Shown here piece after piece: positions 7,442 to 8,683 of a stretch of 8,683 bases of DNA (positions are counted from its first letter, which is position 1; every line of letters starts with the position of its first letter). The notes below the pieces were generated by a model. It saw only the letters and a list, made by a program, of their open reading frames with translations, had not been told where the DNA came from and did no database searches. A program made the translations under genes and the position numbers. The DNA comes from an uncultured Eubacteriales bacterium. Its GTDB lineage: Bacteria > Bacillota > Clostridia > Monoglobales > Monoglobaceae. The stretch spans positions 1 through 8,683 of the forward strand of contig URTH01000065.1 of NCBI GenBank assembly GCA_900550775.1. The letters run 5' to 3'.

Positions 7442-8593
7442 TTATTTCATCCCCGTTGTTTTATTTTTGATCCGATCCGCAAGACAGCCCGTCTTTCCGT
7501 ACAGACGGAGCAAAAACGGATGGCGGTAAAGCAAATCAAGTCTTAAAAATGCTTCTTGTTTTGCAAGTGCAACAATCAGCCGCCGCTCGCGCCATTCATA
7601 GGATTTTAGATCAAAGTCCCGCAAAAAGGACGAGAACGGTTCTGTATGAATCCACGAAAGAAAGTACCGCCTGCGCTCCGTACGGCGCTTTGGATTCTTT
7701 TTATGAAAGATGTTTAGTGCAAACATCGTCAGCATATAGTGAATCAGCTTATACTTCCGCCATGCGGTCATGACCGCGCCGTTGCCGTCAAACAATGAGC
7801 GCTGATTGTTTTGATCGCACCGCAAGCAATCGCGAATGATACCGTCCATATCCGCACTGTAACGGTTGGTTACGGAATCGGCGTTTTTGCGGTAAAAGTA
7901 CAGAGGCTTTGGCAAATATCCAAGATTTTTGCAAACGTGATAGGCACGGGTATTAAACACCACATCCTGGGACTTTTTTAGCCCCTCTTCAAAAAGAAGC
8001 CGGTTTTCGTTTAAAAAATCCCGCCGGTATGCCTTGATGCATACCGAGGAGGGCGTACTGTCTTTCATATTCCACTGCTGCAAATTCGGCGGCTCGCCGG
8101 TAAGGCATACTCTGGAAAACCATGCTGCCGCCTCCGGTGCGATTGTCCAAGCCGCAGCGTGATCCGCCGAGATTTTGGGAATATCGGTTTCAAACCGCCG
8201 CCACTGAAACATAAGGATATCAAGATCTTTGGTATCGCCGGATAAAGTGCAGCAAAGGCAGGACGCATAGCCTTTGGGTACGGCATCGTCCCCGTCAATA
8301 AAGGTGATAAACCGCCCCTTGGCCGCGGCAATCATTTGGTTGCGCATGGCGCTGACGCCGCCGTTTTGCGTTCTGCGGATATAGCGGATCCTCGCATCGC
8401 GCTTTGCATAGCCGCGGCAGATGTCTGCAATGGGCGGCCGTGACGCGTCGTCACCGAGCAGGATTTCAACCTCTTCGGAAGAATCCGCGCATACGCTCTC
8501 GATACAGGCGCGCAAAAATTCTTCGCGGATATTGTAGATCGCAATGCAGATGCTAAGCTGCTTTTCTTGTTTTAAATCCGCCCCTTTTTCCAC
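7442..8593 (-). CDS. Family-2 glycosyltransferase (GT-A fold)
   Basis: This 383-residue protein probably transfers a sugar from a nucleotide-sugar donor to a growing surface glycan on the cytoplasmic side. The GT-A domain opens with LSICIAIYN at 13-21. D48/D49 in LLGDDAS mark the nucleotide-binding acid. NGGVSAMRN at 77-85 is the usual N-x-G-x-s-x-aRN motif. FIDGDD at 98-103 holds the metal-binding D-x-D. EEGLKKSQD at 202-210 ends in the presumed catalytic base D210, with Q209 instead of the common glutamate. YRKNADSVTNR at 234-244 is the typical end of the domain. The C-terminal 130 residues are basic and amphipathic with no clear membrane helix, so they may hold the protein to the membrane surface. 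The start is GTG, supported by AAAAGGAG 9 nt upstream. The gene overlaps the preceding gene by 22 nt and is followed 1 nt later by the flippase. Class is certain; donor and acceptor are unknown. Confidence 0.93.
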   Translation of the reverse strand: MEKGADLKQEKQLSICIAIYNIREEFLRACIESVCADSSEEVEILLGDDASRPPIADICRGYAKRDARIRYIRRTQNGGVSAMRNQMIAAAKGRFITFIDGDDAVPKGYASCLCCTLSGDTKDLDILMFQWRRFETDIPKISADHAAAWTIAPEAAAWFSRVCLTGEPPNLQQWNMKDSTPSSVCIKAYRRDFLNENRLLFEEGLKKSQDVVFNTRAYHVCKNLGYLPKPLYFYRKNADSVTNRYSADMDGIIRDCLRCDQNNQRSLFDGNGAVMTAWRKYKLIHYMLTMFALNIFHKKNPKRRTERRRYFLSWIHTEPFSSFLRDFDLKSYEWRERRLIVALAKQEAFLRLDLLYRHPFLLRLYGKTGCLADRIKNKTTGMK

Positions 8594-8683
8594 TTTAAAA
8601 CGCTCCTTTTATACTTTTGAATCCGATGCCGCACACCGCCGTAAATCTTAAAAATCAGTCTGTAGATGCGGCAGCCCGGCACA
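8572..8683 (-). CDS. C-terminal end of an upstream gene, unidentified
   Basis: An open frame enters from the right edge on the minus strand and runs 36 codons to a TAA at 8572-8574. The other two minus-strand frames close within the first 12 codons. The visible tail starts VPGCRIYRLIFKIYGG and continues with a strongly basic stretch (RHRIQKYKR, then LKWKKGRI). It overlaps the glycosyltransferase start by 22 nt, and the ribosome site of that gene lies within it. A basic tail of this kind is common at the end of glycosyltransferases and other enzymes of polysaccharide clusters, but too little is present to name a family. The product is incomplete because the gene continues past the window. Confidence 0.6.
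   Translation of the reverse strand, partial: VPGCRIYRLIFKIYGGVRHRIQKYKRSVLKWKKGRI
8603..8610 (-). promoter_or_regulatory. Ribosome binding site that fixes the glycosyltransferase GTG start
   Basis: AAAAGGAG on the minus strand lies 9 nt before the GTG at 8591-8593. It supports the GTG over any later codon, since the GT-A domain begins only 12 residues in. It lies inside the coding end of the upstream gene. Confidence 0.75.

Noticed and set aside
1..8683. Mobile element, CRISPR array or defence system
   Set aside because: I saw no transposase, integrase, terminal repeats, spaced repeat array or nuclease motifs. The HD motif of the c-di-GMP protein belongs to a full HD-GYP domain, not a Cas3-type nuclease.

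Overview
The window is one dense block of genes, all on the minus strand, read from the right edge to the left. It holds five complete genes and the tail of a sixth. Gaps between genes are 1 to 48 nt, and the one overlap is 22 nt. No intergenic stretch exceeds 48 nt, and I found no rRNA, tRNA, CRISPR array, insertion sequence or intrinsic terminator. Base composition looks close to 50% GC. Strong AGGAG-type ribosome sites, a lipoprotein signal with a short basic N-terminus, and the style of the signalling proteins (Cache-like hybrid kinase, PAS/GGDEF/REC/HD-GYP fusion) suggest a Gram-positive anaerobic Firmicute of the Clostridia, most likely Lachnospiraceae-like. That placement is inference, not proof.

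Right part (about 5911-8683), surface polysaccharide. The C-terminal end of an unidentified upstream gene overlaps the GTG start of a family-2 glycosyltransferase. One nucleotide after that gene stops, a 509-residue polytopic Wzx/MATE-fold flippase begins. The pair looks like part of an exopolysaccharide, capsule or teichoic-acid-like assembly cluster: the transferase adds sugars to a lipid-linked glycan and the flippase moves it across the membrane.

Left part (25-5862), signalling. After 48 nt comes a 791-residue cytoplasmic protein with PAS-like, GGDEF, receiver and HD-GYP modules in that order, so one chain carries both c-di-GMP synthesis and degradation domains. Next, 21 nt on, is a family-3 solute-binding lipoprotein. 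Three nt after that is an 865-residue membrane hybrid histidine kinase with an extracellular Cache-like domain, PAS, HisKA/HATPase and receiver. No transporter permease or ATPase accompanies the binding protein. A likely ribosome site at the left edge suggests the operon continues.

Working model (inference): the lipoprotein captures a small extracellular ligand and presents it to the kinase. The phosphorelay, through an Hpt protein not seen here, or the receiver domain of the fusion protein, adjusts c-di-GMP. c-di-GMP in turn may influence the polysaccharide made by the neighbouring genes. The most notable part is this three-gene signalling module and its placement directly behind a glycan export pair.
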